The translations under genes were made by a program, and so were the position numbers. From an uncultured Eubacteriales bacterium (GTDB lineage: Bacteria; Bacillota; Clostridia; Oscillospirales; CAG-272), in the NCBI GenBank assembly GCA_900548735.1, contig URMC01000050.1, forward strand, positions 1 through 12,586: a stretch of DNA of 12,586 bases, in the 5' to 3' direction. The notes under the pieces are model-generated. The model worked only from the letters and a program-made list of their open reading frames with translations. It was not told the origin of the DNA and searched no databases. Positions 1-8,743 of the stretch are shown in pieces (positions within the stretch are counted from its first letter, which is position 1; every line of letters starts with the position of its first letter).

Positions 1-1
1 T

Positions 2-3000
2 CGGAATTCCGTGACCATCCGCACCGAGGGAGAATGCACCTTTACGGGGGGCACGCTGTCGGCAAACGCCGTCACCGCCACGTCGGTAGGGGCGCTGAAT
101 GTGACCGCGGGCGGCGTGACCGGGCGGTATGAGTTCCGCATTCTCGGCGGCGCGGACGCCGACGTTCTGAAAGCCCTGTTTGAGGGCGAGCTGGCGCACA
201 TCCCCGACTCCGTTCTCGGTGACGCGGTGGTCAGCGATATTTTCCTGCCCCGGCGGATTGAGGGGAAAAACATTTCCATCACCTGGGCAAGCTCCGATGA
301 AGCCAGCATTTCCGCAAACGGGCGCCTTGCCGACACCTTAAAAGAAAATACCGTGGTCACGCTGTACGCAAAGATTGTGATCAACGAAAAGGTTTATACC
401 CATTCCTTTACCTTCAAAGTCACCAGTCAGACGCGGGAGGTCAAGTTCAAATACCTCGTCTCTCAGTTAAGCCCCATCAATTTAAATAAGGTAGGAATGG
501 AAAACGGGCTCTTTTACCTGCCGACGGCGGACGGCGGCGCGCACGACTACCGCGGCGAATTTGATATGTATGCCGCAGAGGATTCCGCAAGGCTGTGGGC
601 GGCATTCCGTGACATTGGTCTTACTGACCTTCACTACACGGTGCACAGCAGTTACAGTTTTGTTTCCCTGACCAAGGGCGGGAGTGGCGTTTATCTCAAC
701 TCCGCCACGTTCTTCACCTTTGCGCAGATGAGCGTGACCGGCACTTTTACCGACGGGGAAACCGAAGAGGGCACCGTCAATATCATCATTGAACTCGGCA
801 ACAACTCCGAACTCTATGACCTTGTGTTTGCCTTTGTGGAAAAGAAATTCGGCGCGGTGGACATTCTGCAAAACATTCTGGACACGCGCGCGGTTTACGG
901 CGCGAAATATGAGCGCGGTGATTTTTATCTGGACGCGGAATACCAAGGCATCGGCATCAGTTACGCCCGGGCGACCAAGGGCGCAGGCATTACCTCCATC
1001 ACCCCCGAGGGCGGCAAATGGCACGTGGCGGTAGATCCCACCGGTTTTGCCACCACCGAGAGCAGTATCGGCATCGTTGTGACCGTGAAAAAGGAGGGGG
1101 ATACCTCCGGCGGCATCAGCCGCACGCTGTATGTTACCGCGCCGGGCGTGATCAAGCCCGACAACGTGGGGTTTGCCAATTACAGCGTGTTCAACTCAGT
1201 CAAATATCAGGTGACGGAAGCGGTGAAAAACGAGATAATCGACGGCGCCGCCGGGCGAGTGGAGAGCCTGCCCGCCATCACGGTGGACAGCGCGGACAGC
1301 GGCAAAAAGCCCACCGGCTTTACCGTGACCCCGGGCTCGGCAGACGTCGCCAACACCCGTGTCACCAACAGCACCCCCAAATATATTCTGGTGCGCGACG
1401 CGGCGCTCGCGCCCACGCTGACCTTCCGTGTAGGGAATTCTGCCGGGGCTTCCGCCGCGCACGATAAGGCATATCAGTTTGCCCGCCTGCTTGCCTGGGC
1501 AACCGGAAACGAGAAAAAGCAACAGCCGATATACCCGATCGGCTCCTACTCCGATGTGGTCTCTGACGGCAACGAGTATATCAGCGGAAACGAAAAAGCG
1601 GTTTTGATTGCATTTCTTGCCGGAATCAACGGCTATGACGCCGCAAAAGCCACCGCTCTGTTTGCCTCCGCGACCACGGCAGTGAAAAACGGACACGTGA
1701 TTGACAACTATGACGCCGTGGCGGAAAAAGTCAAGGAGCTGATTACCACCTACTCCACCGACACGATGCTTTACTTCAAATATACCGAGGTATTGCAGTG
1801 GGCGCTGAACGAAAAGGACTTCCCCAATGCCGGCGGCGGGAACCAGTACGCTCCGCCAAACCTTGGCTATATCGGCAAATATGACATTGATATGAGCCAA
1901 AACAACGGCACAAATTATACCAGCAACGCCCTGAACTGGTCGTCCACCCCAAGCACGTGGAGAGCCAACCCAAAAAGTTCCTATTGGAATTCTAAATATT
2001 ACAACTATCAGGAGGACAGAACAGAATACATCTCGGACGCGGAAGCGCAATGCCTGATTGCCTTCTGGTGGGGCGTGAACGAAAGCGCGGGGAAAGCGTT
2101 TGCCGCCACCCTGCTTGCCAGTTGCGTGGTGCCCACTTACCTGCACGAGGACGGCGCGGGGATACTGGTCAACGCCATTTATGAAGCAATGGGCACCGAC
2201 GCCTTTACCGTTGCCCTGTCGGACGGCGTGCCGCAGATTTCCATTCTCGATTTCTCTACCGCGGGGCTGGATCATTTCGCCGCACTGACCGAAATTGCGG
2301 TCTATGGCAAACTGGACGGGGAAAACGTATTACTGCCCGCGTTCCTGACCGAGTCTTCCGCCAACGGCTATTTCAACCGCGTGACCAAGCTGGACGCGGA
2401 ACGCACGGACACGCGTCTGACCCGGATGGTGATGCAGGCGTGCTCCGCCGGATATGTGACGCTGGATCTGACCAACATCTCGCGCCTTTCGGCACTGACA
2501 AAGTTGGATATTTCCTACAATCCGGGCGTGACCACACTGGGCGATTTGCTGAATCTGAACATTCGGGAAATCACCTTTCTGGACGTACACCGGGTCGCCG
2601 TGTACGGCGATTACCTCACCTACGTGCTGGAAAACATCAAGGTCAACGCCAAATCCGCCACCATTTACTATACAGCGGGCGGGGTACGCAAGCCGTACAC
2701 CACCAATGCCGCCGCCACCTCGGACTCCTTGCGGTTTCTGAAAGAACTGACCCTGATCAACAGCCCGTATCTCCTGCTGCCGATCAACGTCAACGGGGAA
2801 AGGATTCAGTGGTATGTGGAAAAGGGCAACCCCGCCTATATCATCACGGGAGCGGGTAACGATAAAATCACCGGAACCGTCAACTCCGCCGCCGATATGG
2901 ATCGGATGCTGGAAAATTATTATGCCGACACCACCGATCAAAAAATCTACCGGCTGGTTTACGAAAACGGCAGTTATGCCTTCAAAGAAACCGGTGACCG

Positions 3001-4699
3001 TTTTGACGAAAAAGTGACTTCCCCGCCCGGCGCGGGGAGTGTGGATTGGAGCAATGCAACGGAAAGCGAATGGTCAAACGGCTCCGAAAAAATCAATGAC
3101 ACCGGCTGGTCACTGCCAAGCCCCGCTCCTCAGGTCAATATCAGCGGAGGGGGCGTTACGCTTGTTGAGCGCGGCACCGCCACCCGACGATGGTGGTACT
3201 ACTACTTTGAGACCAAGCTGTTCTCCTTTGATGTAGGCGGAACCACAAAGGACTGCTACTTCCTTTACTCCAAGACGGAAACCGTCACAAAAACAATGAC
3301 TTATCGGTATCGGAAAGGGACATATGCGGAAGTTTCCGGCACTTATCTGCTGAATGACGGAAGCGTGGTAACGGTCAATTACGCCAAAACCGCCGACGGA
3401 AAGTACGTGGACTATACCGTGACTTTGTCAAGAGTCTACACTTTGTACTATGCCTATACCGATAGCACTTATTACAGCAGCTCTGCCACGTCCTCGCCTA
3501 CTAACGGAACGCTGACTCTGATCCCCTACCAGAATGCGGAACTGGTATGCAATAACAGCGGGGGAAAAACATATCAGAACAATTATGACGGGTTTTATTA
3601 TTGTAATCCGGAGAGCGATGCCGTTACCGGCGCTGCCTGCGGCACACAAACCTATACGGGCACCGATGCGCAAACCCGGATGGAGAGTTATCTCGGCAGT
3701 CTGAGCAGCACCAGCCCCCTGTGGCAATCGGAATCCGCCGAACCTTCGATTACGCAAACAACGCACTACTCCTATACCACAATCGTCAACAGCCAAGCCG
3801 ACAGAGACAGCGCGGTGGAATACGCGGCGACGGTGGCAAACGGGTATTATCTGTATCAATTCCAAGGCGGAACAAACAACAGCAATACGTATTATGTGGG
3901 CGGCAATACGGTAACCAGCAGTTACATCCCTTACACGGCAACCAATGCGCAGGGGTATCGCCTGACCTTTGACGGGACCAACGGCTTTGTATGGGTCTCG
4001 CACACCCTGCAAAACGATACCGGTGATGCCACGATGGAGGCGATTCTGAAAGCGGCGCAAGCCGCCAAAGACACCGTGGAATTCGGCAACTATTACGGCA
4101 CGTATTACTGCTTCTACGGTGGCACGGACAGTGCACCCGATGTATTGGTCAACGGCAAAACTTTCACAAGGTATTCGGTCTACCGCCTGCTGACCGATGA
4201 AAACGGAGATTTCTATTATGCCTCCGGCGACCGGTTGCCCGCCGAAAAGCGCACTTTTACGGTATTCAGCAGTTCGGATGCATTGAAAACCGCGCTGAAT
4301 ACCGCCGCAAAAGAGCAAACCGGCGCGATGGCGGTCGGTTCCATCGCCTACTACACCGGCGGAAAAGACATTTTCTACGCCAACGGCATGTTGGAGCTGA
4401 CGTTGAATACCACCACCAAAGTTTACTACTTCAAAACCATGGGCGGTATCGGCAACATTTCCATAAACATCACCAAGGATTCTTCCGGCAATGAGACTGC
4501 CGCCAGCTTCAACATCACGGAAAGCAAGGGGCAAAACCTCAGTGCAAACGGGCTTTCCAAATTCACCAACGTCCGCTACGTGGGCACCTCGTCTACCAGC
4601 TTTTACAGCGGCACGGGCGGCAGTGAAGAAGTGGTGATTGTGGCGCGGGTGCTGGGCACCGACGATGTCCGTAAATTCAAAGTAACCGTTTCCGCATAA
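2..4699 (+). CDS. Giant modular extracellular protein, 5'-truncated by the window edge
   Basis: The frame is open from base 2, so the real start lies upstream; residues here are counted from the GTG at 11, which has no ribosome binding site and is probably internal. About 1562 residues are visible. In order: the end of a beta-helix-like, Gly/Thr-rich segment (1-45); an atrophied bacterial Ig-like domain (about 73-137, with the ITWASSDEASISANGRL signature); beta-rich modules (140-480); two copies of a helical module (490-553 and 593-705); short leucine-rich repeats (about 775-860, e.g. LTKLDISYNPGVTTLGDLL); a Tyr/Trp/Thr-rich region (about 1025-1200); and C-terminal repeats of about 80 residues (1259 to the end). 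There is no LPXTG, SLH or other cell-wall anchor at the C-terminus. It is the first visible gene of a tight surface-protein operon. The likely role is an adhesin or matrix protein; no enzymatic motif is visible, and the specific ligand is unknown. Domain names are by eye. Confidence 0.85.
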   Translation, partial: RNSVTIRTEGECTFTGGTLSANAVTATSVGALNVTAGGVTGRYEFRILGGADADVLKALFEGELAHIPDSVLGDAVVSDIFLPRRIEGKNISITWASSDEASISANGRLADTLKENTVVTLYAKIVINEKVYTHSFTFKVTSQTREVKFKYLVSQLSPINLNKVGMENGLFYLPTADGGAHDYRGEFDMYAAEDSARLWAAFRDIGLTDLHYTVHSSYSFVSLTKGGSGVYLNSATFFTFAQMSVTGTFTDGETEEGTVNIIIELGNNSELYDLVFAFVEKKFGAVDILQNILDTRAVYGAKYERGDFYLDAEYQGIGISYARATKGAGITSITPEGGKWHVAVDPTGFATTESSIGIVVTVKKEGDTSGGISRTLYVTAPGVIKPDNVGFANYSVFNSVKYQVTEAVKNEIIDGAAGRVESLPAITVDSADSGKKPTGFTVTPGSADVANTRVTNSTPKYILVRDAALAPTLTFRVGNSAGASAAHDKAYQFARLLAWATGNEKKQQPIYPIGSYSDVVSDGNEYISGNEKAVLIAFLAGINGYDAAKATALFASATTAVKNGHVIDNYDAVAEKVKELITTYSTDTMLYFKYTEVLQWALNEKDFPNAGGGNQYAPPNLGYIGKYDIDMSQNNGTNYTSNALNWSSTPSTWRANPKSSYWNSKYYNYQEDRTEYISDAEAQCLIAFWWGVNESAGKAFAATLLASCVVPTYLHEDGAGILVNAIYEAMGTDAFTVALSDGVPQISILDFSTAGLDHFAALTEIAVYGKLDGENVLLPAFLTESSANGYFNRVTKLDAERTDTRLTRMVMQACSAGYVTLDLTNISRLSALTKLDISYNPGVTTLGDLLNLNIREITFLDVHRVAVYGDYLTYVLENIKVNAKSATIYYTAGGVRKPYTTNAAATSDSLRFLKELTLINSPYLLLPINVNGERIQWYVEKGNPAYIITGAGNDKITGTVNSAADMDRMLENYYADTTDQKIYRLVYENGSYAFKETGDRFDEKVTSPPGAGSVDWSNATESEWSNGSEKINDTGWSLPSPAPQVNISGGGVTLVERGTATRRWWYYYFETKLFSFDVGGTTKDCYFLYSKTETVTKTMTYRYRKGTYAEVSGTYLLNDGSVVTVNYAKTADGKYVDYTVTLSRVYTLYYAYTDSTYYSSSATSSPTNGTLTLIPYQNAELVCNNSGGKTYQNNYDGFYYCNPESDAVTGAACGTQTYTGTDAQTRMESYLGSLSSTSPLWQSESAEPSITQTTHYSYTTIVNSQADRDSAVEYAATVANGYYLYQFQGGTNNSNTYYVGGNTVTSSYIPYTATNAQGYRLTFDGTNGFVWVSHTLQNDTGDATMEAILKAAQAAKDTVEFGNYYGTYYCFYGGTDSAPDVLVNGKTFTRYSVYRLLTDENGDFYYASGDRLPAEKRTFTVFSSSDALKTALNTAAKEQTGAMAVGSIAYYTGGKDIFYANGMLELTLNTTTKVYYFKTMGGIGNISINITKDSSGNETAASFNITESKGQNLSANGLSKFTNVRYVGTSSTSFYSGTGGSEEVVIVARVLGTDDVRKFKVTVSA
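1478..2126 (+). repeat. Internal duplication in the first giant protein
   Basis: Two diverged protein-level copies lie about 100-150 residues apart. Copy 1 has RLLAWATGNEK, then EYISGNEKAVLIAFLAGING at residue 522. Copy 2 has EVLQWALNEKDF, then EYISDAEAQCLIAFWWGVNE at residue 672. Both are followed by an Ala-rich helix (AAKATALFAS and AGKAFAATLLAS) and then a short acidic helix. Copy 2 carries an insert rich in Asn, Tyr, Ser and Trp (about 610-665) between its two conserved blocks. The DNA itself has diverged, so this is an old duplication and not a recent tandem repeat. Confidence 0.65.
3785..4530 (+). repeat. C-terminal tandem repeats of about 80 residues
   Basis: Three units begin near residues 1259 (VNSQADRDSAVEYAATVANG), 1338 (GDATMEAILKAAQAAKD) and 1419 (FSSSDALKTALNTAAKEQTG), a spacing of 79-81 residues. 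Each has an Ala-rich helix, then a Tyr-rich strand with a Gly-Gly (YYLYQFQGG, YYCFYGGTD, IAYYTGGKD), then a strand like YRLLTDENGDFYYASGDR or YRLTFDGTNGFVWVS. A degenerate related unit lies at about 957-1000 (VNSAADMDRMLENYYAD, then YRLVYENGSYAFKETGDR), and a stub at about 1219. Repeats are visible only at protein level. Confidence 0.6.
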
Positions 4700-4713
4700 A
4701 AGATTTATGAAAA

Positions 4714-4720
4714 AAGGAGG
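4714..4720 (+). promoter_or_regulatory. Ribosome binding site that decides the start of the second giant gene
   Basis: AAGGAGG lies 8 nt before the ATG at 4729 and 5 nt before an in-frame GTG at 4726. The 8-nt spacing and the better codon favour the ATG. Confidence 0.75.
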
Positions 4721-4728
4721 GATACGTG

Positions 4729-7700
4729 ATGCGTTTCGGCGCAAAAAGCAAAAAACCGATCGTGCTTATTTTATGCGCGGCGTTGCTTGCCGCGGCACTG
4801 ACCGTGGCGGCGGTGGCGTTTTTCACTTCCTCCTTTTTCAAGACCCTCACGGGGCAGGTGGAGGGGAGCGGAAACACCGTTACCGTGGTGGAAATTACCA
4901 CGTTTGACGAATTGTTCGCCTATTCCGTGGGGGCGGACGGCACCGGGATTTTCAACGACAGCGCGGCGGTCTCTCCCCTCTCCGGGCGCTACATTCTGAC
5001 CCTGACGGCAGACCTCACGCTTGCCGCCGACCTCACCCTGACGGCGGATTGCCACCTCGATCTTGGCGGCAACACGCTGTATCTGAACGGGCATTCCCTT
5101 GCCTTCTCCCACACTTATCACGGCACCGTAATCTTGAAAAACGGCACCGTGGTGGTGGATAACGACCCGGAGGAAGGCGAGAGCGCGACGGACGGGAAAA
5201 TTTATTTTGACACCCCGTATGCCGTGGCTTCGGCAGAAACGGTCACATTTGCGCGGCGTGACGGCACGGCGCTGGACTTTGCCGGCGTGAGTACCGATGT
5301 TTCCGGCATCGCGGCAGTGGTGGCGTATCACGCGCTCCGCATTGCCACGGCAAAACTCTGCAACCTGACCGACTTGGCGCTTGCCGCCCCCGCCTTTGCG
5401 GAACTGGCGGCAAAAAGCGACACCGCATTTGACCCCGCGCTGTTTCTGACCTCCAAAACCTGCACCGCGGCAGGGGCAACCGAGGCGTGCGCCTTTGTTT
5501 TCCGTGACCTGGACCTGCCGGGCAACGTGCTGGCGTTGAAAGATGTCACGCTGGAATACGCCTCCTCCGACGAGGCGGTCATCAGCCCTGCGGGCAAGGT
5601 GACCCCGAATACCGGAACGGCATCCGTGACCCTGACCATCACCGTGCGCCGAGGCGAAACCGTCATCGGCACCTGTGCGCTCCCGCTCCACGTGCTGAAC
5701 ACGGAAAACAACGCGGCGCTGGCGGCGGCAGGGGAAACGATGATTCACTCCTTCCTTTCCCGTTATTACTCCGAGGAGGGCGACACGGCGGGGACGCTGG
5801 TGTTCAAGCGCTCGCTGTACCTGCCCGCCAGAGTGCCGGTGGGGGGCGGAAAATACATCACGTTCGCGTTCGGCGCCTATTCCGACGCGGCGCTGACGAA
5901 AGAAGTCACCAACGTCATCACCGTGCCGCAGAAAACCGAAAACGGCGCCACGGTTTCCAATGACGAGGTTTACTATTTGGAGCCGACCTCGGCGGTGCAG
6001 TATCTTACCGTCACCGTTACCTGCGGCGAAAGTTCCCTTTCCTCCTCCTTCAAGGTCACCGCCAGTGATGCGGGGCTGGTGCGCACCCAGGTCTCCCTTG
6101 CGCAGGACTTTATCCTTGCCAACTACGGCGGGCAGATCACGCTTGCCCGCGTGTCCGGCTCCCCGGACAGCGCGCCGGAGTTTTTCGGGCGCGAGTTGCT
6201 CTCCCCCGCAAAAGGGGGTGCGCACAGTTCCATCGAAAGTATCAAATATTCCCTGATTAACGACACCAACGCCCTGTATGAACTGACGGGGTGTGACGCG
6301 GCGCTGGACGGCGAAACCAACGGTTATCTTTCGGTACGGGCAGGCAAAAATCCGCTGGACTATATTCAGACCGTGCAGCTGGACTGTCTGGTTACCTTTA
6401 CCGACGGCACCACCGCACAGTTGCAGATCCCCGTGCGGTGCAGTAATGACGTCAGCACCAACGTAGGGCGGTTTGTCAGTTGGTACAACTATTACGATCA
6501 GATGTTTTTCTCCACCACCGCGTGCTATACGGCGAAAACCTTTACCATGCCCTTTGCCACGGGCAACTCCGCCGCGGATTTTGCGGTCTGCTATGATATG
6601 CGCGTGACCGGTGCGGACGGCACCGTGAATTGGAACACACTTTCCGGCATTTCGGTGGGGCTTTACTACAACGGCAAGGTGCAGGTAACGCTGACCCCGA
6701 CAGCAGGTGCCGCGCCCTTTACCTACTCCTCTTATGTAAACGCGCTGAACGCGTACCTTTCGGGGCTGGCGGACGCCGAGGGCACCACCGTGCTTGGCGC
6801 CTTGCAGAAAATTATCGCCTACGGAGACGCGAAATGGCAGTTTACCGTCACGGCGGACGAATTGCTGACTTCCAATCAGGATTTTGAATTTGTGTATAAC
6901 TACCGCCAGCTCTCCACCGGCAGCAGCGGTTTTTCGCGGCATGAGGACTCCTCTTTTGTGCCGATTGTGACCGGGTTTACCCTGCCCGGCGTGCTGACCT
7001 TCGGGGGCGCTGGCTCTGTTCTGCGGGACGCCAACCTGTACGCCTGGATGGGCGCGGTGTTCGGCGGCGGCTCTTTTCGGAACGGCGACCCGATTTTAAC
7101 CGACTGGTTAAAACAGAACCTGCCCGTGGACGTAACGGACGCGGTCAACGGCGCCACGCTTGCCGCGGTACGTGATTTTTGCGGCATTCAGTATATCACG
7201 GGTGCCACGCTCGTCAACCTGACGGGGGTAGACCTTTCCGGCAAGCTTGCCGACAACCTGAAATATCTCGGCGGGATGAGTGCCATCGAAACGCTGAACC
7301 TTACCAACTGCGGCATTGTTTCCGTCTTCTCGGCGACCGCGCCGAACGACGAAAACCTGACCCGGCTGACGGGGCTGAAAAATCTGAAAATCCTCTACCT
7401 CGGCAACGCCTACGGCACCACGACAAACCTCAACCGGATTGAGTCGTTTGAGTTTTTACTGCAGATTCCCTCTCTTACCGCCGTGTATGTTTACGGCAAC
7501 ACCCCCACCGACGCCAGCAGTACCACCGCCGCCGTCAAGCAGATTTTCTACGGCTCGACGGGTCTTGTCAATATGGAATACTTCGGGGAACTGACCAGCG
7601 CCGGGGTGGCGGTCTACAATACCGTCAGCGAGACGATGCCTTTGCTGTTTGAAAATGCCTCCGGCGTGAACGCCTACAAAATTTTACTGGGGATTGAATA

Positions 7701-7998
7701 TCAGAAAAAACTGCGCGATGGCGAGTCCATCTCCGCGGTTTATGCCGATTTTGCGGGCGCAACGGCGGCAGACCTCGGGCTTGACACGCTGAGCTACACC
7801 ATCGGCACCACCACGTACACCGTGACCGCTTCCGAGCTCCGGTGGGGGGTGGACGGAGACGACCCGACCACCGCCACGCAGTTTTATGTGATTTATCACA
7901 TCACCACGATGACCGCAAGCAGCGGTGCCACCATCAGTCCGGATGTGGACATCCGCGTCAACTTTGAGATTGTGAGGGTGGCAAATGAAACTGTTTGA
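4729..7998 (+). CDS. Giant exported protein with signal anchor, Ig-like and leucine-rich repeat modules
   Basis: About 1089 residues from the ATG chosen by its AAGGAGG site. Residues 1-10 are Lys/Arg-rich, 11-30 hydrophobic, then A-F-F-T-S-S (30-35). This is reminiscent of the A-[FW]-F motif after the hydrophobic core in SipW-dependent TasA-like proteins, although the cleavage site cannot be proven. After it come beta-helix-like strands (about 85-150, e.g. CHLDLGGNTLYLNGHSLAF), an atrophied Ig-like domain (about 258-324, with LEYASSDEAVISPAGKV), beta-rich modules, and a leucine-rich repeat block (about 822-925, e.g. SAIETLNLTNCGIVSVF and TGLKNLKILYLGNAYGT). The module order parallels the gene upstream, so the two are probably distant paralogues. 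It follows that gene after 29 nt and overlaps the next gene by 14 nt, indicating coupled translation. No catalytic motif or sorting signal is visible. The probable role is a surface or matrix adhesin, anchored by its N-terminus or released by a signal peptidase. Confidence 0.85.
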   Translation: MRFGAKSKKPIVLILCAALLAAALTVAAVAFFTSSFFKTLTGQVEGSGNTVTVVEITTFDELFAYSVGADGTGIFNDSAAVSPLSGRYILTLTADLTLAADLTLTADCHLDLGGNTLYLNGHSLAFSHTYHGTVILKNGTVVVDNDPEEGESATDGKIYFDTPYAVASAETVTFARRDGTALDFAGVSTDVSGIAAVVAYHALRIATAKLCNLTDLALAAPAFAELAAKSDTAFDPALFLTSKTCTAAGATEACAFVFRDLDLPGNVLALKDVTLEYASSDEAVISPAGKVTPNTGTASVTLTITVRRGETVIGTCALPLHVLNTENNAALAAAGETMIHSFLSRYYSEEGDTAGTLVFKRSLYLPARVPVGGGKYITFAFGAYSDAALTKEVTNVITVPQKTENGATVSNDEVYYLEPTSAVQYLTVTVTCGESSLSSSFKVTASDAGLVRTQVSLAQDFILANYGGQITLARVSGSPDSAPEFFGRELLSPAKGGAHSSIESIKYSLINDTNALYELTGCDAALDGETNGYLSVRAGKNPLDYIQTVQLDCLVTFTDGTTAQLQIPVRCSNDVSTNVGRFVSWYNYYDQMFFSTTACYTAKTFTMPFATGNSAADFAVCYDMRVTGADGTVNWNTLSGISVGLYYNGKVQVTLTPTAGAAPFTYSSYVNALNAYLSGLADAEGTTVLGALQKIIAYGDAKWQFTVTADELLTSNQDFEFVYNYRQLSTGSSGFSRHEDSSFVPIVTGFTLPGVLTFGGAGSVLRDANLYAWMGAVFGGGSFRNGDPILTDWLKQNLPVDVTDAVNGATLAAVRDFCGIQYITGATLVNLTGVDLSGKLADNLKYLGGMSAIETLNLTNCGIVSVFSATAPNDENLTRLTGLKNLKILYLGNAYGTTTNLNRIESFEFLLQIPSLTAVYVYGNTPTDASSTTAAVKQIFYGSTGLVNMEYFGELTSAGVAVYNTVSETMPLLFENASGVNAYKILLGIEYQKKLRDGESISAVYADFAGATAADLGLDTLSYTIGTTTYTVTASELRWGVDGDDPTTATQFYVIYHITTMTASSGATISPDVDIRVNFEIVRVANETV

Positions 7999-8743
7999 AA
8001 AAATCAAAAACCATCCCAAGCTGCTGACCACCGCGCTCTCCCTTGCCGTCACGCTGGCGATTCTGATCGTGGCGGTTGTGACGATGCTGCCGCGGTCGCT
8101 GGCGTGGTTTGCCTCCAACCGGCACACCGCCGCGGGGGGCATGACCCTGAGTGCCGCCGAGGACTATCTGCGCTTTGCCGACACCTTTACCGCCAAGGCG
8201 GTGATGAACGATGTGGAGGTCGCCTCCCGCGAGTTTGTGCGCGGGCAGGACGGCAACTATTATTTCACCAACCCCGAAAACGGCGAGAAAAACACGCTGT
8301 TTTATGATTCCCTTTTCCCCGGCGAGCACATCGAGATGACCCTGCGCTTCACCTGCGCGCCGGGGCGGGAAGGCGGCGCTTACCGGATGTATTTCAGCGG
8401 CCTTGCGGAAAGCGACACGTTTGTGACCACCGCGGGCGTGACATACAGCATTCTCGGCGTTTACCGGCTGTCGGTATGGAACGCGGAGCGCGGCGCGTGG
8501 GAGGACAAGGGCTTTCTTGCCGACTACGGCGAGGGCGGCTCCGTCGTTTCCGACACGGTGGAGATCACGCGCGGCACGCTGGCGCCCGACAAGGCAGACG
8601 CGGACGGGTACTGGTCGGTGACGTTGCGCCTGACCGTTGACCTTGCGCAATATCAAAAACTGGAAGGCATTTATTCCAACCTGCTGTCCGAAAAAACGGC
8701 GGCAATTCATTCTGTGGTGCTGGCACCGGGGGAGGGCGCATAA
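7985..8743 (+). CDS. TasA/camelysin-like exported protein (SipW-type signal), first copy
   Basis: 252 residues. A Lys-rich N-terminus (1-12) is followed by a hydrophobic segment (about 13-35) and then the S-L-A-W-F-A-S-N motif at 38-45. A-W-F with a nearby Asn, followed by a segment like AAGGMTLSA, matches the general layout of SipW-processed TasA/CalY proteins, where a matrix protein follows the cleaved leader. The body is beta-rich, and SLFPGEHIEMTLRF corresponds in position and style to the 'L-x-P-G-D' turn typical of these proteins. The start overlaps the end of the preceding gene by 14 nt, with a modest GAGGG ribosome binding site inside that gene. The stop codon directly abuts the next start. 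It is probably a secreted fibre or surface subunit. The alternative is a membrane-anchored accessory protein. The family assignment rests on motif layout only, and no SipW peptidase gene is visible in the window. Confidence 0.75.
   Translation: MKLFEKIKNHPKLLTTALSLAVTLAILIVAVVTMLPRSLAWFASNRHTAAGGMTLSAAEDYLRFADTFTAKAVMNDVEVASREFVRGQDGNYYFTNPENGEKNTLFYDSLFPGEHIEMTLRFTCAPGREGGAYRMYFSGLAESDTFVTTAGVTYSILGVYRLSVWNAERGAWEDKGFLADYGEGGSVVSDTVEITRGTLAPDKADADGYWSVTLRLTVDLAQYQKLEGIYSNLLSEKTAAIHSVVLAPGEGA

Noticed and set aside
4600..4699. Sortase or other wall-anchor signal at the C-terminus of the first giant protein
   Set aside because: The protein ends in a beta strand (RKFKVTVSA) without LPXTG-like motif, hydrophobic segment or basic tail.
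4726..4728. GTG as start of the second giant gene
   Set aside because: It is only 5 nt from the AAGGAGG site, while the ATG directly after it has 8-nt spacing.
3428..4744. Antisense frame of about 438 codons over the end of the first giant gene
   Set aside because: Same shadow effect; it also overlaps the start of the next real gene and has no recognisable features.
4771..6942. Long antisense open frame of about 723 codons within the second giant gene
   Set aside because: It is Arg/Gly/His/Val-rich shadow sequence with no ribosome binding site logic or domain, while the plus strand shows a signal anchor and Ig-like and leucine-rich modules.
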